A stretch of DNA of 5,244 nt from Lachnospiraceae bacterium (GTDB lineage: Bacteria > Bacillota > Clostridia > Lachnospirales > Lachnospiraceae). The stretch is taken from the NCBI GenBank assembly GCA_031285465.1, contig JAITWD010000234.1, forward strand, positions 1 to 5,244. The letters run 5' to 3'. The position numbers and the translations under genes are program-made. The stretch's first letter is position 1. Each line of letters starts with the position of its first letter. Positions 5,184-5,244 of the stretch are shown here, piece after piece. The notes under the pieces were generated by a model. That model did not search any database and was not told where the DNA came from. It saw nothing but the letters and a program-made list of their open reading frames with translations.

Positions 5184-5244
5184 ATGAAAAAGCAGCTACG
5201 CCGACTTCGGTCGATCCTGATCTTTATCCTTTGCTTTACCTTAG
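5184..5244 (+). CDS. Start of a secreted protein gene (partial, runs off the window)
   Basis: Twenty codons are present before the window ends. They encode a basic n-region (MKKQLRRLRS) and a hydrophobic stretch (ILIFILCFTL), the beginning of a Sec signal peptide or an N-terminal membrane anchor. AGGAG at 5169-5173, 10 bases before the ATG, supports the start. The gene follows the GLUG protein gene on the same strand after 210 bases, so it may encode another surface protein of the same cluster; its identity cannot be judged. The Cys at residue 17 is not clearly in a lipobox, but the peptide is incomplete. Confidence 0.7.
   Translation, partial: MKKQLRRLRSILIFILCFTL

Noticed and set aside
1..5244. 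CRISPR array, tRNA, rRNA or insertion sequence
   Set aside because: No regularly spaced repeats of array length, no cloverleaf or rRNA-like segment, and no transposase or terminal inverted repeats were seen.

Overview
The window looks like DNA from a low-to-mid GC, Gram-positive-type anaerobe, most likely a member of the Clostridia (Bacillota). The evidence is strong AGGAGG-type ribosome binding sites, a small region-4-only sigma-like protein of a kind common in clostridial mobile elements, an intrinsic terminator, and a large secreted GLUG-repeat/fibronectin III/leucine-rich-repeat protein. The species cannot be named from this sequence.

Layout, all on the + strand. Positions 1-53 may hold the last codons of an upstream gene. 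A possible promoter (192-221) leads into a leader whose main feature is a long inverted repeat (244-290) that covers the ribosome binding site of a 148-residue sigma-70 region 4-like protein (296-742). That gene ends at a strong intrinsic terminator (772-808). Positions 809-1559 are AT-rich and carry little that can be recognised: one doubtful 121-codon reading frame (886-1251), a 16-bp near-palindrome over its start codon, a weak promoter-like pair, and a 12-bp tandem repeat just before the next gene.

The rest of the window is mostly one gene (1560-4973; 1137 residues from the preferred ATG). Its product has a Sec signal peptide, an acidic Ser/Thr/Pro-rich linker, two homologous halves of GLUG repeats predicted to form beta-helices (8 and 9 units), two fibronectin type III domains, and a short plant-type leucine-rich repeat that ends abruptly at the stop codon. 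It is probably a secreted or surface-exposed binding protein; no LPXTG motif, SLH domain or C-terminal membrane anchor is visible. A 210-bp gap with short direct repeats, a hairpin without a T-tract, and a C-rich G-poor segment separates it from a second gene with a signal peptide (from 5184), cut by the window edge. The two may form a surface-protein cluster.

No clearly new biological system is evident. The best leads are the hairpin over the sigma-like gene's ribosome binding site, the internally duplicated beta-helix with a regular Leu/Ile/Val-Cys-Ser column, and the recurrent short tandem duplications at gene borders.
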